Assembly (NCBI GenBank): GCA_964426945.1
Contig: CAYRSS010000002.1
Coordinates: forward strand, 62,001-126,000
Origin: CAYRSS01 sp964426945
Lineage (GTDB): Bacteria > Planctomycetota > Phycisphaerae > UBA1845
Direction: 5' to 3'
DNA length: 64,000 nucleotides
Notes under the pieces: model-generated
Databases searched by the model: none
The model's input: the letters and a program-made list of their open reading frames with translations, nothing else
What the model was told of the DNA's origin: nothing
Position numbers and translations under genes: made by a program
Shown: piece after piece, positions 34,475-41,726 of the stretch
Layout: every line of letters begins with the position of its first letter
Position numbering within the stretch: the first letter of the stretch is position 1

Positions 34475-36349
34475 CTACCGCGCCTGCAGCGTCACCGACA
34501 TGGTGACCTCGTCCTTGCCGCGCAGAACGACGACTTCAACAACCTCTCCGGCCTTCTTCTCGCGGATCGCCTCGCGGTAGTCGGCGAACCCGGTGACCTC
34601 CTTGCCATCCACGCGGATGATCCGGTCGCCCGCCAGCAACCCCGCGTGCGCCGCGGGCCCGCCCTCGGTGACCGCCGCCACACCCCAGCCGCGCTGGTCC
34701 GGCTCCGGAGACTCCTCCGGGCGGATACCGATGACCACGCGCGGCCCGCCGGACTGCTGCGCTTGCGTGCTGCCCGGACGGACCATGTTGGCCGGGCGGT
34801 CGACCTTCGTGAACAGCGGCGGCTCAGGCTCGGCCATGAGGTCGAGCGCAACCGCGGCGACCAGGGCCGTCACCTCGGCCCCGCCCTGGGCGTTGACCTT
34901 CTCGGTGTCGTCGCCCGGCGCGTGGTAGTCCGGATGCAGGCCCGTGTGGAAGAACAGCGCCGGCACGCCGGCGCGATAGAACGGAGCATGGTCGCTCGGC
35001 CCCAGGGCGCTGTCGTCGGGGATGAACTCGAAGTCGTACTCCGCCGCGCGGCGGTCGACGATGGCCCGGAGCGAGTCGCCCGTGCCGAGCCCCTGGATCT
35101 CCAGCATGTTGTCGATCGTGCCGCGATCGAGACGGCCGATCATGTCCATGTTCAGCATGGCGACGATCGCATCGAGCGGGATCGTCGGATTGTCCACGAA
35201 ATGCTTGCTGCCGATCAGGCCGATTTCCTCGGCACTGAAAGTCATGAACAGGACACTCCGGTTGCGGTCGGGAATCGCGGCGAGGGTGTATGCGGCCTCG
35301 ATCACACCCGCCGTGCCGGACGCGTTGTCGTCCGCGCCGTTGTGAATCTGCCCGCCGCGCTCGCCGAGGTGATCGTGATGCGCGCCGATGACCACGAACT
35401 CGTCTTTGTCGGGCCCCGAGCCAGGCAGGATTCCGAGGACGTTGCGAGTAATCAGTTCCGTGGTGACGATTTCCACGGCGCCTGAAGCGCTGACTCCGTT
35501 GAGGTCGAACGAAACGGGGCCGTGGCCGGCGTCGAGAAAGTCCTGAAGGTCATCTAGCGATGGCTCTCCGCCGACAGCGAGGACCTCGTCGATTACCGCA
35601 CGGCTGACGTGCACCGCCGGGATCGATTCAGCCGAGCCGCCCCGGCGAAACGGCATCAGGTCGTCGCTGCCGTCGTCCGACGCCTGGTTGACCACCAGGA
35701 CGGCTACGGCGCCACGCTCCGCAGCGAGCCGGATCTTTGTCGTGAACAGCGACGGATTGGGGTCGTTGGCTGCGCCGTCCCACGCCGCCGGCATCCGGCG
35801 AAACATCACGACCACCTTGCCGGTGACGTCGACCCCGTCGTAGTCGTCGTGAGCCGGCTCGTCGATCCTGGCCCCATACCCGACGATTGCGAGCCCCCCG
35901 GTGAACTCCCCCACCGCGGAGAAACCGAACGGGACGAAATCGTCGCGGACTTCGACGGGCACGTCGACCCCGCCGAAAGCCAGCCGGGTGCCGTCGCCGA
36001 CGCGCCCGCCGCGGGTGACTTTGAACTCCTGGAAGTAGGTACCGTCCTCGCCGCCGGGCTGCAGCCCCGCCGCGGCGAACTGGCCGGCGATGTAGCCCAC
36101 GGCGATCTCGTTGCCGGGGTCGCCCGTCCCGCGGCCCTTCAGGCTGTCGTGGCTGAGTGTGCTTACATGGGACAGGTACCGATCGACCGGCACCGTCAGG
36201 CGCGCCGCCGGGGCCTTGCGATCACCGCCGTTTGCGGTGAGGCCCAGCATCGCCTGGGCGCCATTCCTGGCGCAGCCGGCCTGGCCCAGCCCCGCGAAGA
36301 GAAGTGCGGTCAGGACAACGCGCGGACCGAGCTGCGGTTTGTGACTCAC
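34475..36349 (-). CDS. M28 family aminopeptidase lipoprotein with PA and PDZ domains (paralog)
   Basis: The protein has 624 residues from GTG 36349, which has AAGGAG 8 bases upstream. The lipobox is LGQAGC (Cys26). The layout matches its neighbour: PA-like insert, M28 core with GAHHDHLGE, GADDNASG, FSAEEIG, NMDMIG and TGLHPDYHAPGDD, and a C-terminal PDZ (AHAGLLAGDRIIRVDGKEV). All zinc ligands appear to be present. The two genes are 30 bases apart and clearly arose by tandem duplication. It is the first gene of the leftward cluster. Confidence 0.9.
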   Translation of the reverse strand: MSHKPQLGPRVVLTALLFAGLGQAGCARNGAQAMLGLTANGGDRKAPAARLTVPVDRYLSHVSTLSHDSLKGRGTGDPGNEIAVGYIAGQFAAAGLQPGGEDGTYFQEFKVTRGGRVGDGTRLAFGGVDVPVEVRDDFVPFGFSAVGEFTGGLAIVGYGARIDEPAHDDYDGVDVTGKVVVMFRRMPAAWDGAANDPNPSLFTTKIRLAAERGAVAVLVVNQASDDGSDDLMPFRRGGSAESIPAVHVSRAVIDEVLAVGGEPSLDDLQDFLDAGHGPVSFDLNGVSASGAVEIVTTELITRNVLGILPGSGPDKDEFVVIGAHHDHLGERGGQIHNGADDNASGTAGVIEAAYTLAAIPDRNRSVLFMTFSAEEIGLIGSKHFVDNPTIPLDAIVAMLNMDMIGRLDRGTIDNMLEIQGLGTGDSLRAIVDRRAAEYDFEFIPDDSALGPSDHAPFYRAGVPALFFHTGLHPDYHAPGDDTEKVNAQGGAEVTALVAAVALDLMAEPEPPLFTKVDRPANMVRPGSTQAQQSGGPRVVIGIRPEESPEPDQRGWGVAAVTEGGPAAHAGLLAGDRIIRVDGKEVTGFADYREAIREKKAGEVVEVVVLRGKDEVTMSVTLQAR

Positions 36350-36686
36350 CGTCTGACTCCTTGAGGCCGGGAGGGGATCGAAAACGGGGATGATACGCCG
36401 CCACGGGCCCCTGACAACCGAACCCGCGCCCTGCACAGGGTCGGCGGGATCCGATAAGCGGGCCACGCAGGCAACCTGACGGCCGGAGGGCGCATCCACG
36501 GGCGGTAGATTGGCCAGTATTGAACCACTATGATTCGGCCGTCGTCGTCAGGACGGAAGATCAGGTGCGGCGGACTCGTGCCAGAGGCCCGGTTGAGCCC
36601 GGAGGTCGCCCCGCGCGGCTCCGGGCCTGCCGGCGCAGCAGGCCCGCCGGACCGGACCCGCAACAGTCATGCTGGAGTAATTGTTG
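36350..36686. other. intergenic region, divergent promoters expected
   Basis: This 337-base gap separates two divergent lipoprotein genes and must contain both promoters. A less GC-rich patch at about 36508-36535 is the likeliest promoter area, but no hexamer pair with correct spacing is convincing. I see no gene. Confidence 0.5.
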
Positions 36687-38648
36687 ATGACTTCTCCGCG
36701 ATGCGTCCCCCTACCCATGCGGTTCTCGCTTGGTGCGGCCCTGATGCTGCTCGTCGGCATCGGCGGCTGCCCTCCCATGGTCACGCCGCCCCCGCCCCTG
36801 GAGTTGGACGGCATCGTCGGTCAGGGTGACGTCGCCATCGCGCTGAACTCCGCGGGAAACATCGCGACCCTCACGGCGACGGCTGACGAGGGTTGGCAGT
36901 TTGCGCGGTTTGAGACGCCGGACGGGGATGTCACCTTCAACCCCTACGCGACAAGCCGTAACAGCGTAAACGACATCATCGCCGTGTTCATCGAGCGCGC
37001 CCCCGACGAAGACGGCGACGGCGTGCCCGACGCGCAGGACAACTGCCCGGCGGAACCAAACCCTGACCAGGATGACGAAGATGAAGACGGCGTCGGCGAT
37101 GCGTGCGACAACTGCCCGTCGGTGGCCAACCCGGACCAGGCTGACGCCGATGGTGACGCGGAAGGCGATGCCTGCGACGACGACGCGGATGACGACGGCC
37201 GCCTTAACGATGACGATAATTGTCCCACGGTCGTGAATGTCGATCAGGCGGACGCGGACGGGGACGGCCTCGGCGATGCCTGCGACAACTGCGTGAATCG
37301 TCCGAACCCCGGCCAGGCGGACAGCGACGGCGACGCCATCGGCGACGCGTGTGACGACAGCGACGGTGACGGCATCTTCGACGACGATGACAATTGCCGT
37401 ACGACGCCCAACCCCAACCAGGCAGACGGCGATGGCGACGACACCGGCAACGCCTGCGACAACTGTCCGAACGAGTCCAACCCCAACCAGGCGGACAGCG
37501 ATGGCGACGGCGTCGGCGACGCCTGCGACAACTGCCCGGCCACGGCCAATCCGGACCAGGCCGACTTCGATGCGAACGATGTCGGCGACGCGTGTGACCC
37601 CGACATCGACGGCGACAACGTGCCGAATGGGTCAGACAATTGCCCCTCCTTCCCCAATGAAGATCAGGCTGACACCGACGGCGACAACGAGGGCGACGCC
37701 TGCGACTGCGACGAGGAGGAGCGGTTCCCGACGGGGCTTGCGTTTTTCCTTGAGAAGGACATCGGCCGCCTCAATCGGATCAACCTGGACGGTGAGGACC
37801 GGCGGGTGCTGCTGGGCACGCAGGTGAACGACCCGTCGAACATGGCGTTCGACCCCGTGGCCCGGCAGGTCTACTGGACCGAGCGCGGGACGCAGGCCGG
37901 CGCCGGGCTCGTCGCGCGAATCTGCCCCAACGGCGGGCAGCTTTTCCCGCTGGTGCTTGGCCTTGCGTCGCCGCACAGCGTCGCCGTGGACCACGTCAAC
38001 CGGTTCGCCTACTTCACCGATCGAGGCTCGGACTTCATTGCCCGCGTACCGATCGACAACGTGAACGTGTCCTTCGGCCCGCCGACGATCGAGATTGTCT
38101 TCGACAGCACGGAGGGGGGCGATCTGGAGGGAACCGCAGTCGATCCGATCGGTGTGGCCCTGGACCTGGATCCGGACGATCCCAAGGTCTACTGGACGGA
38201 CGCGGCGCGCGACACGATCGAACGATCCAACATCGACGGCACGGGGCACGAGATCATCCGCGACCTCACCGGACCGGTGCGCATCCCCTGGGACATCGCG
38301 ATCGACCCAGGCCGCAACCTGGGCGGCAACAACCGGACGCCGAGGCTCTTCTACATCGATCGCTGCACGATGGTGATCCAGAGCATGAACCTCGACGGCT
38401 CAAACGTCCGGACCATCTTCGAAGGTGAGCACGATGGCGCTTGCCGTGCGACGGGCGACTCGCTCCAGCCGGTGGCCCTCGCGCTCGACACCGTCAACCT
38501 GAAGGTCTATTTCAGCGACGAGCGCAGTGACACGATCTTCCGGATGAATTACGACGGCTCTGAGCCCGAGGTGGTCATCACGCAGGAGGATGCGGGGGAC
38601 AATCCGTTCGACAACATCCGGTCGATGGTCATTCTGCCGCCGGAGTAA
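36687..38648 (+). CDS. lipoprotein with eight thrombospondin type 3 repeats and a YWTD-like propeller
   Basis: The protein has 653 residues from ATG 36687 with CTGGAG upstream; TTG 36681 is an alternative. The lipobox is VGIGGC. Residues about 105-345 hold eight calcium-binding TSP3 repeats, each with the core D-x-D-x-D-G-x-G-D-A-C-D-N-C-P. A Cys/Asp-rich bridge follows, then about 300 residues of six-bladed propeller with YWTD-like steps (RQVYWTERGTQ, RFAYFTDRGSD, PKVYWTDAARDTIE, PRLFYIDRCT, LKVYFSDERSDTIF). The protein is probably a surface adhesin or matrix protein dependent on Ca2+. Its 3' end overlaps that of the NikR-like gene by 20 bases. Confidence 0.85.
   Translation: MTSPRCVPLPMRFSLGAALMLLVGIGGCPPMVTPPPPLELDGIVGQGDVAIALNSAGNIATLTATADEGWQFARFETPDGDVTFNPYATSRNSVNDIIAVFIERAPDEDGDGVPDAQDNCPAEPNPDQDDEDEDGVGDACDNCPSVANPDQADADGDAEGDACDDDADDDGRLNDDDNCPTVVNVDQADADGDGLGDACDNCVNRPNPGQADSDGDAIGDACDDSDGDGIFDDDDNCRTTPNPNQADGDGDDTGNACDNCPNESNPNQADSDGDGVGDACDNCPATANPDQADFDANDVGDACDPDIDGDNVPNGSDNCPSFPNEDQADTDGDNEGDACDCDEEERFPTGLAFFLEKDIGRLNRINLDGEDRRVLLGTQVNDPSNMAFDPVARQVYWTERGTQAGAGLVARICPNGGQLFPLVLGLASPHSVAVDHVNRFAYFTDRGSDFIARVPIDNVNVSFGPPTIEIVFDSTEGGDLEGTAVDPIGVALDLDPDDPKVYWTDAARDTIERSNIDGTGHEIIRDLTGPVRIPWDIAIDPGRNLGGNNRTPRLFYIDRCTMVIQSMNLDGSNVRTIFEGEHDGACRATGDSLQPVALALDTVNLKVYFSDERSDTIFRMNYDGSEPEVVITQEDAGDNPFDNIRSMVILPPE
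37003..37722 (+). repeat. tandem TSP3-coding repeats
   Basis: Eight units of 60-100 bases inside the preceding gene share a core like GGCGACGCCTGCGACAACTG. Unit lengths and sequences are diverged, so they are old rather than freshly amplified. Confidence 0.85.
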
Positions 38649-39081
38649 TCGCCGCTTCGGGATAGGCCGCGGGCTCCCCGGTCGGGAGCAGATGCAGACG
38701 GGCGTGGCATACGCCGCGCAAGGCCTCGATGCGCCCGGCGAGTCGGCGGACGTCCGGCGCCGGGCCGTCGAGCAACACGGCGCAGACGTCCTGCTCGGCG
38801 TCGACGGGTCGCGACCATTGACCAGCCAGTAGCGGCCCGGCCGCGAGCAGGAGTTCGCGCAGTCGCTGGGCTACGTCCTCGCTCCGGCGGTCGAGCAGGA
38901 AGGCGACCACACCCACCAGCCGGCCGCTCTCCTTCGGGGCTGCCTCGGCCAGCAATCGATCCCGGATCAGATCTCGAACCGCCTCGGACCGGTTGGTGTA
39001 GCCGCGCTCTACCAGGTGATGATCGAAGGCCGCGAGCAGCTCGGCATCGAGGGACACGCTGAACCGTTCGAGGTACGACAA
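38629..39081 (-). CDS. NikR-like ribbon-helix-helix regulator lacking nickel ligands
   Basis: The protein has 150 residues from TTG 39081 with CGGAG 8 bases upstream. The N-terminal 45 residues are a NikR-type DNA-binding domain (ERFSVSLDAELLAAFDHHL, RGYTNRSEAVRDLIRDRL). The C-terminal ACT-like domain aligns with NikR (GVVAFLLDRRSEDVAQRL, GRIEALRGVCHARLHLLP). The histidines that bind nickel in NikR (the HVH of LHVHLDHDxC and the HDHH helix) are replaced by WSRPVDAEQDVC and LLLAAGPLL; only the Cys remains. It therefore may sense something other than nickel. No nickel gene is nearby. Confidence 0.82.
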   Translation of the reverse strand: MSYLERFSVSLDAELLAAFDHHLVERGYTNRSEAVRDLIRDRLLAEAAPKESGRLVGVVAFLLDRRSEDVAQRLRELLLAAGPLLAGQWSRPVDAEQDVCAVLLDGPAPDVRRLAGRIEALRGVCHARLHLLPTGEPAAYPEAAITPAAE

Positions 39082-39178
39082 GTCCTGACTCCGCGGGCAG
39101 CGGCTCGCACCGTAGCTGCCCGTCGATCACCCCGGATTATCCGACCCGGCGGGCCGGGGCTCCCCCGCCGGCCGCGCC

Positions 39179-39206
39179 TTGACCGGACACCCGGCGTGGC
39201 GATACT
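39179..39206 (+). promoter_or_regulatory. candidate promoter upstream of FNPAFV lipoprotein genes
   Basis: TTGACC (39179-39184), a 16-base spacer and GATACT (39201-39206), about 95 bases before the GTG at 39301. Called by eye. Confidence 0.35.
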
Positions 39207-39300
39207 ACGGTCAGCAACCGAGGCAGCACCAAACCCTGCACGGCGCCAGGGGAGGATACCCGGACGCCGTACCTCCTGCCACGCACCAGAGGATTGAACC

Positions 39301-40143
39301 GTGACCAAGCCGAGTTCCTTGTCTAGCCGGTGGGCCGTGCGTTTCCTCCGCTGCGGGGCGGTATCCTCGCTCTGCGGGGCGGCGATACTGTGCCTGAACT
39401 GTACGGCGTTCAACCCTGCTTTCGTCGACGTCGTGGTCGGCAGCGGCGGTGCGGCCCTCGAGAACGCCCCGGGCCACGTGGTCGTGGCGTTCGTCAACAA
39501 CGCGACCGTCAACGAGCGGGTCATCGCCTACCTCGAGAGCGAGGCGGGCGGCGGCCTGGAACTTACTCCCGCGCAGAAGCGCTCGCTTCGCCCGCTGATC
39601 CGACTGAGTTTGGGCGTGGCGTACACCGACGGCTCGCAGCAACGCCTTGACTTCATCCAGGGCAGCCGGGAACTCGTCAGCCCCTTGTTTGCGAACCAGG
39701 TTCAGTTCGACCTGGACGACCCCGATTCAACCAACAATGTATTGGTGTGCGACGTGGCCGTGGCGGATGTCCTGGAGCAGATCGGCATCGAGGTCTTCCT
39801 GCCCGTGCCGGTGGCCGAGTTCGAGTTCGTTGAGCCGACCGAAGCTCAGCCCGGGTTCTTCCGCCTGGCCGAGGTCCTGCCACCTAACTTCATCCAGCTT
39901 CAGCCGGACTTCCTCGACGGCAACGGCAACATCGTCCGGGCGAATTTCAGCATCGAGAATGGCCCGTCGCCCGTCGTGAACCCAATCTGCGGCTCGGTGA
40001 TCACCATTACCGTCAACGGCGAGTTGAGCGTGCCGTTCTTCGACGCGGCCGTTGCAGGCGAGGTTCCCAGCTACGTGGATGACAACCTCAACGAAGCCGC
40101 CAGCGTGGGCGGGCGGTACTCGTTCTCGGTTTCCGTGCGGTAA
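39301..40143 (+). CDS. lipoprotein with FNPAFV motif (paralog 1)
   Basis: The protein has 280 residues from GTG 39301 with AGAGGA upstream. The leader ends AAILCLNC, a weak lipobox. Just after the Cys stands TAFNPAFVDVVVGSGG. The body is beta-rich (HVVVAFVNNATVNERVIAYLE, QRLDFIQGSREL, NNVLVCDVAVADVLEQIGI, GSVITITVNG). I do not recognise the family. It is paralogous in plan to the next gene, which begins 42 bases later and shares the FNPAFV box at the same place. Confidence 0.68.
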   Translation: MTKPSSLSSRWAVRFLRCGAVSSLCGAAILCLNCTAFNPAFVDVVVGSGGAALENAPGHVVVAFVNNATVNERVIAYLESEAGGGLELTPAQKRSLRPLIRLSLGVAYTDGSQQRLDFIQGSRELVSPLFANQVQFDLDDPDSTNNVLVCDVAVADVLEQIGIEVFLPVPVAEFEFVEPTEAQPGFFRLAEVLPPNFIQLQPDFLDGNGNIVRANFSIENGPSPVVNPICGSVITITVNGELSVPFFDAAVAGEVPSYVDDNLNEAASVGGRYSFSVSVR

Positions 40144-40185
40144 AAACGCCCCCCGGCCTTTCGGCCGCGTGTGAAGGAGATACGC

Positions 40186-40896
40186 ATGAGGCGCAGAGTC
40201 GCAGAGCTGAGTCTGGTCGCGATGACCGCTTCGGTGGCCTTTGCCGCCGCCTGCGGCTCCGCGAGCGGGCTTTTCAACCCGGCGTTTGTCAACACGGTGG
40301 ACGGCGGCGTCTTTCCGCTGACGCCCGGGCCGAATTCGAGCTTCGTCCTGGTGCGCGGCCTGAACGAAACGGCCGCCGTGCTTGAGTTCTTCATCACGAT
40401 CGAGCGGCGCAAGCTCGTTCTCGACGAGAACGGCGAGATCATTCGCGACGGCAACGGCAACGCCCTGACCGAGGACGTGCTCGAGAGCACGAAGGTCACG
40501 ACGCTGCCCGGCGGCCGCTCCAATGACGTCGGCGTACTCTTCGAGTGCCGCGATTCAGCCATCCTGCGCGTCGGCCTGGGGCAGAACCTGCTCGCCAGCG
40601 ACGCGGCGGTCTTTGTCTCCGACCCGGCGACCTTCAACTTCGACGATCCGCTGGGCAACGCCGGTGGCTTCGGCATCCTCGCGCAGGGCCTCACGCCGCT
40701 CCAGCTTTTCGACGGCGACTTCTTCTGCGGCGACACCGTCATCTTCCGTGCGTTCGCCAGCAGCGGCGTGCCCGGTGGTATCAGCCTTCAGTCGTTCGTG
40801 CTGGGCGGCTATCTGCAGCCCACCACCGTCAGCGGCCCCAACACCTTCGCAAACTACGAGGCCTTCCTCGAGTCGCAGGCCCGCGAGGACGAGTAA
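40186..40896 (+). CDS. lipoprotein with FNPAFV motif (paralog 2)
   Basis: The protein has 236 residues from ATG 40186, with GAAGGAGA at good spacing. The leader ends VAFAAAC. The motif SGLFNPAFVNTVDGG directly follows the Cys, as in the gene before. The rest has strands with SSFVLVRGLNETAAVLEFFI, VGVLFECRDSAILRVGLG and DTVIFRAFASSG. The function is unknown. A short hairpin after the stop (40947-40973) could end the transcript. The two genes form a tandem duplicated pair of planctomycete-type secreted proteins. Confidence 0.7.
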   Translation: MRRRVAELSLVAMTASVAFAAACGSASGLFNPAFVNTVDGGVFPLTPGPNSSFVLVRGLNETAAVLEFFITIERRKLVLDENGEIIRDGNGNALTEDVLESTKVTTLPGGRSNDVGVLFECRDSAILRVGLGQNLLASDAAVFVSDPATFNFDDPLGNAGGFGILAQGLTPLQLFDGDFFCGDTVIFRAFASSGVPGGISLQSFVLGGYLQPTTVSGPNTFANYEAFLESQAREDE

Positions 40897-40946
40897 CCAC
40901 GCTCCGCCGCCCGATCCCGGGCGCGGCGCTTGACAGAATGCACCCG

Positions 40947-40973
40947 GCGGCGGACTCTGAAGGGGTCCGCCGC
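40947..40973 (+). terminator. possible terminator hairpin
   Basis: GCGGCGGAC pairs with GTCCGCCGC across a 9-base loop and is followed by TTCTATTTCTG. The weak U-tract leaves it uncertain, so the mini-lipoprotein downstream may partly read through. Confidence 0.45.
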
Positions 40974-41002
40974 TTCTATTTCTGCGAAAGGGAGTTCCGC
41001 GC

Positions 41003-41215
41003 ATGAAGACTCGCTTCCCCCGCCTCGGCCGACTGGTTGCCCTCGCCGCCCTGACCTGTGCAGGCACCATGCACCAGGCCTGCCTGACGCGCGTTCGCGA
41101 CGACTTCATGCTCGGCCTGCGAACCTACTTCATTCAGGATTTCATCCCGTCGCTCGGTTGCTTCCTCGTCCCCGAGGGTTCCCTCGCCGGCTGCGAGCCG
41201 GCGACCACGGAGTAA
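41003..41215 (+). CDS. mini-lipoprotein (70 aa)
   Basis: The protein has 70 residues with AAAGGGAG before ATG 41003. The leader ends GTMHQAC. LTRVRDDFMLGLRTYFIQDF follows, then two more Cys (SLGCF and AGCEP). The plan, namely lipobox Cys, Arg-Asp, a hydrophobic/aromatic helix and a short acidic tail, is shared with the genes at 10666 and 25174. The function is unknown. Confidence 0.66.
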   Translation: MKTRFPRLGRLVALAALTCAGTMHQACLTRVRDDFMLGLRTYFIQDFIPSLGCFLVPEGSLAGCEPATTE

Positions 41216-41249
41216 CGTCGGCCACCCGCCTGCGGGCAACCCCGCCGCA

Positions 41250-41268
41250 TTTGAGACCGTCTCTCATT
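41250..41268 (+). promoter_or_regulatory. candidate Fur box upstream of feoAB
   Basis: TTTGAGACCGTCTCTCATT contains the perfect inverted repeat TGAGA-N5-TCTCA with the spacing of the AATGAGAATGATTCTCATT Fur consensus (13 of 19 matches). It lies 16 bases before the -35 of the predicted feoA promoter. Fur would repress feoAB under iron sufficiency. Confidence 0.5.
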
Positions 41269-41284
41269 ACGGGCGAGATTGTGC

Positions 41285-41313
41285 TTGGCTGCCGGGGATC
41301 CGCGATGTATAGT
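41285..41313 (+). promoter_or_regulatory. candidate promoter of feoAB
   Basis: TTGGCT (41285-41290), an exact 17-base spacer and TATAGT (41308-41313). The leader to ATG 41462 would be about 140 bases. Confidence 0.6.
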
Positions 41314-41461
41314 CTGGGTGGATGAGGCTGGAAGCCTGCTCAGGCCGGTCTGGCCAGCGGGTGTTTCCGCCGAGCCCACAAAATTGAGACTGGGTTTCAC
41401 CTCCAGCGTCGCCCTGCCTCTGGCGGCGCGGGGCGCAGGATCGAGGCACCAGGCGAATGCG

Positions 41462-41692
41462 ATGCGACTGAACACGCTTGCCCGGGGACAATCGGCGAAG
41501 ATCGCGACGGTTCACGCGCACGAGGACAGCGCCAAGCGTCTGGCCGACATGGGGTTCATTCACGGCGCCAGCGTCCAGATGCTTCGTCCGGGGAATCCCT
41601 GCATCATCCGCATCGAGCGTTCTCGCATCGGCCTTGGCGCGGACCACCAGTCGACGATCGAGTTGATGGTCGCGGCGGTGGCGTCGCGTTGA
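41462..41692 (+). CDS. feoA: ferrous iron transport protein A
   Basis: The protein has 76 residues from ATG 41462 (MRLNTLARGQSAKI). FeoA is a small SH3-like cytoplasmic protein needed by FeoB. The pattern AKRLADMGFIHGASVQMLRPGNPCIIRI...SRIGL is typical (L-x-x-M-G-x-x-x-G-x-x-V). A longer upstream extension of the frame has no conservation. feoB begins 34 bases downstream. Confidence 0.9.
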   Translation: MRLNTLARGQSAKIATVHAHEDSAKRLADMGFIHGASVQMLRPGNPCIIRIERSRIGLGADHQSTIELMVAAVASR

Positions 41693-41726
41693 CCGCGGCC
41701 GACGAGGCCCCGCGACAGCCGCCTTC

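Noticed and set aside
36681..36689. TTG 36681 as start of the TSP3 lipoprotein
   Set aside because: The GGAG is only 4 bases away from the TTG, and 10 from ATG 36687, which fits better; the difference is two residues.
37003..37722. Tandem repeats considered as a CRISPR array
   Set aside because: They are in-frame TSP3 protein repeats with variable unit length and no unique spacers.
41381..41400. Second TTGAGAC word in the feoA leader as another Fur site
   Set aside because: It lacks the inverted partner, so only the site at 41250 qualifies.
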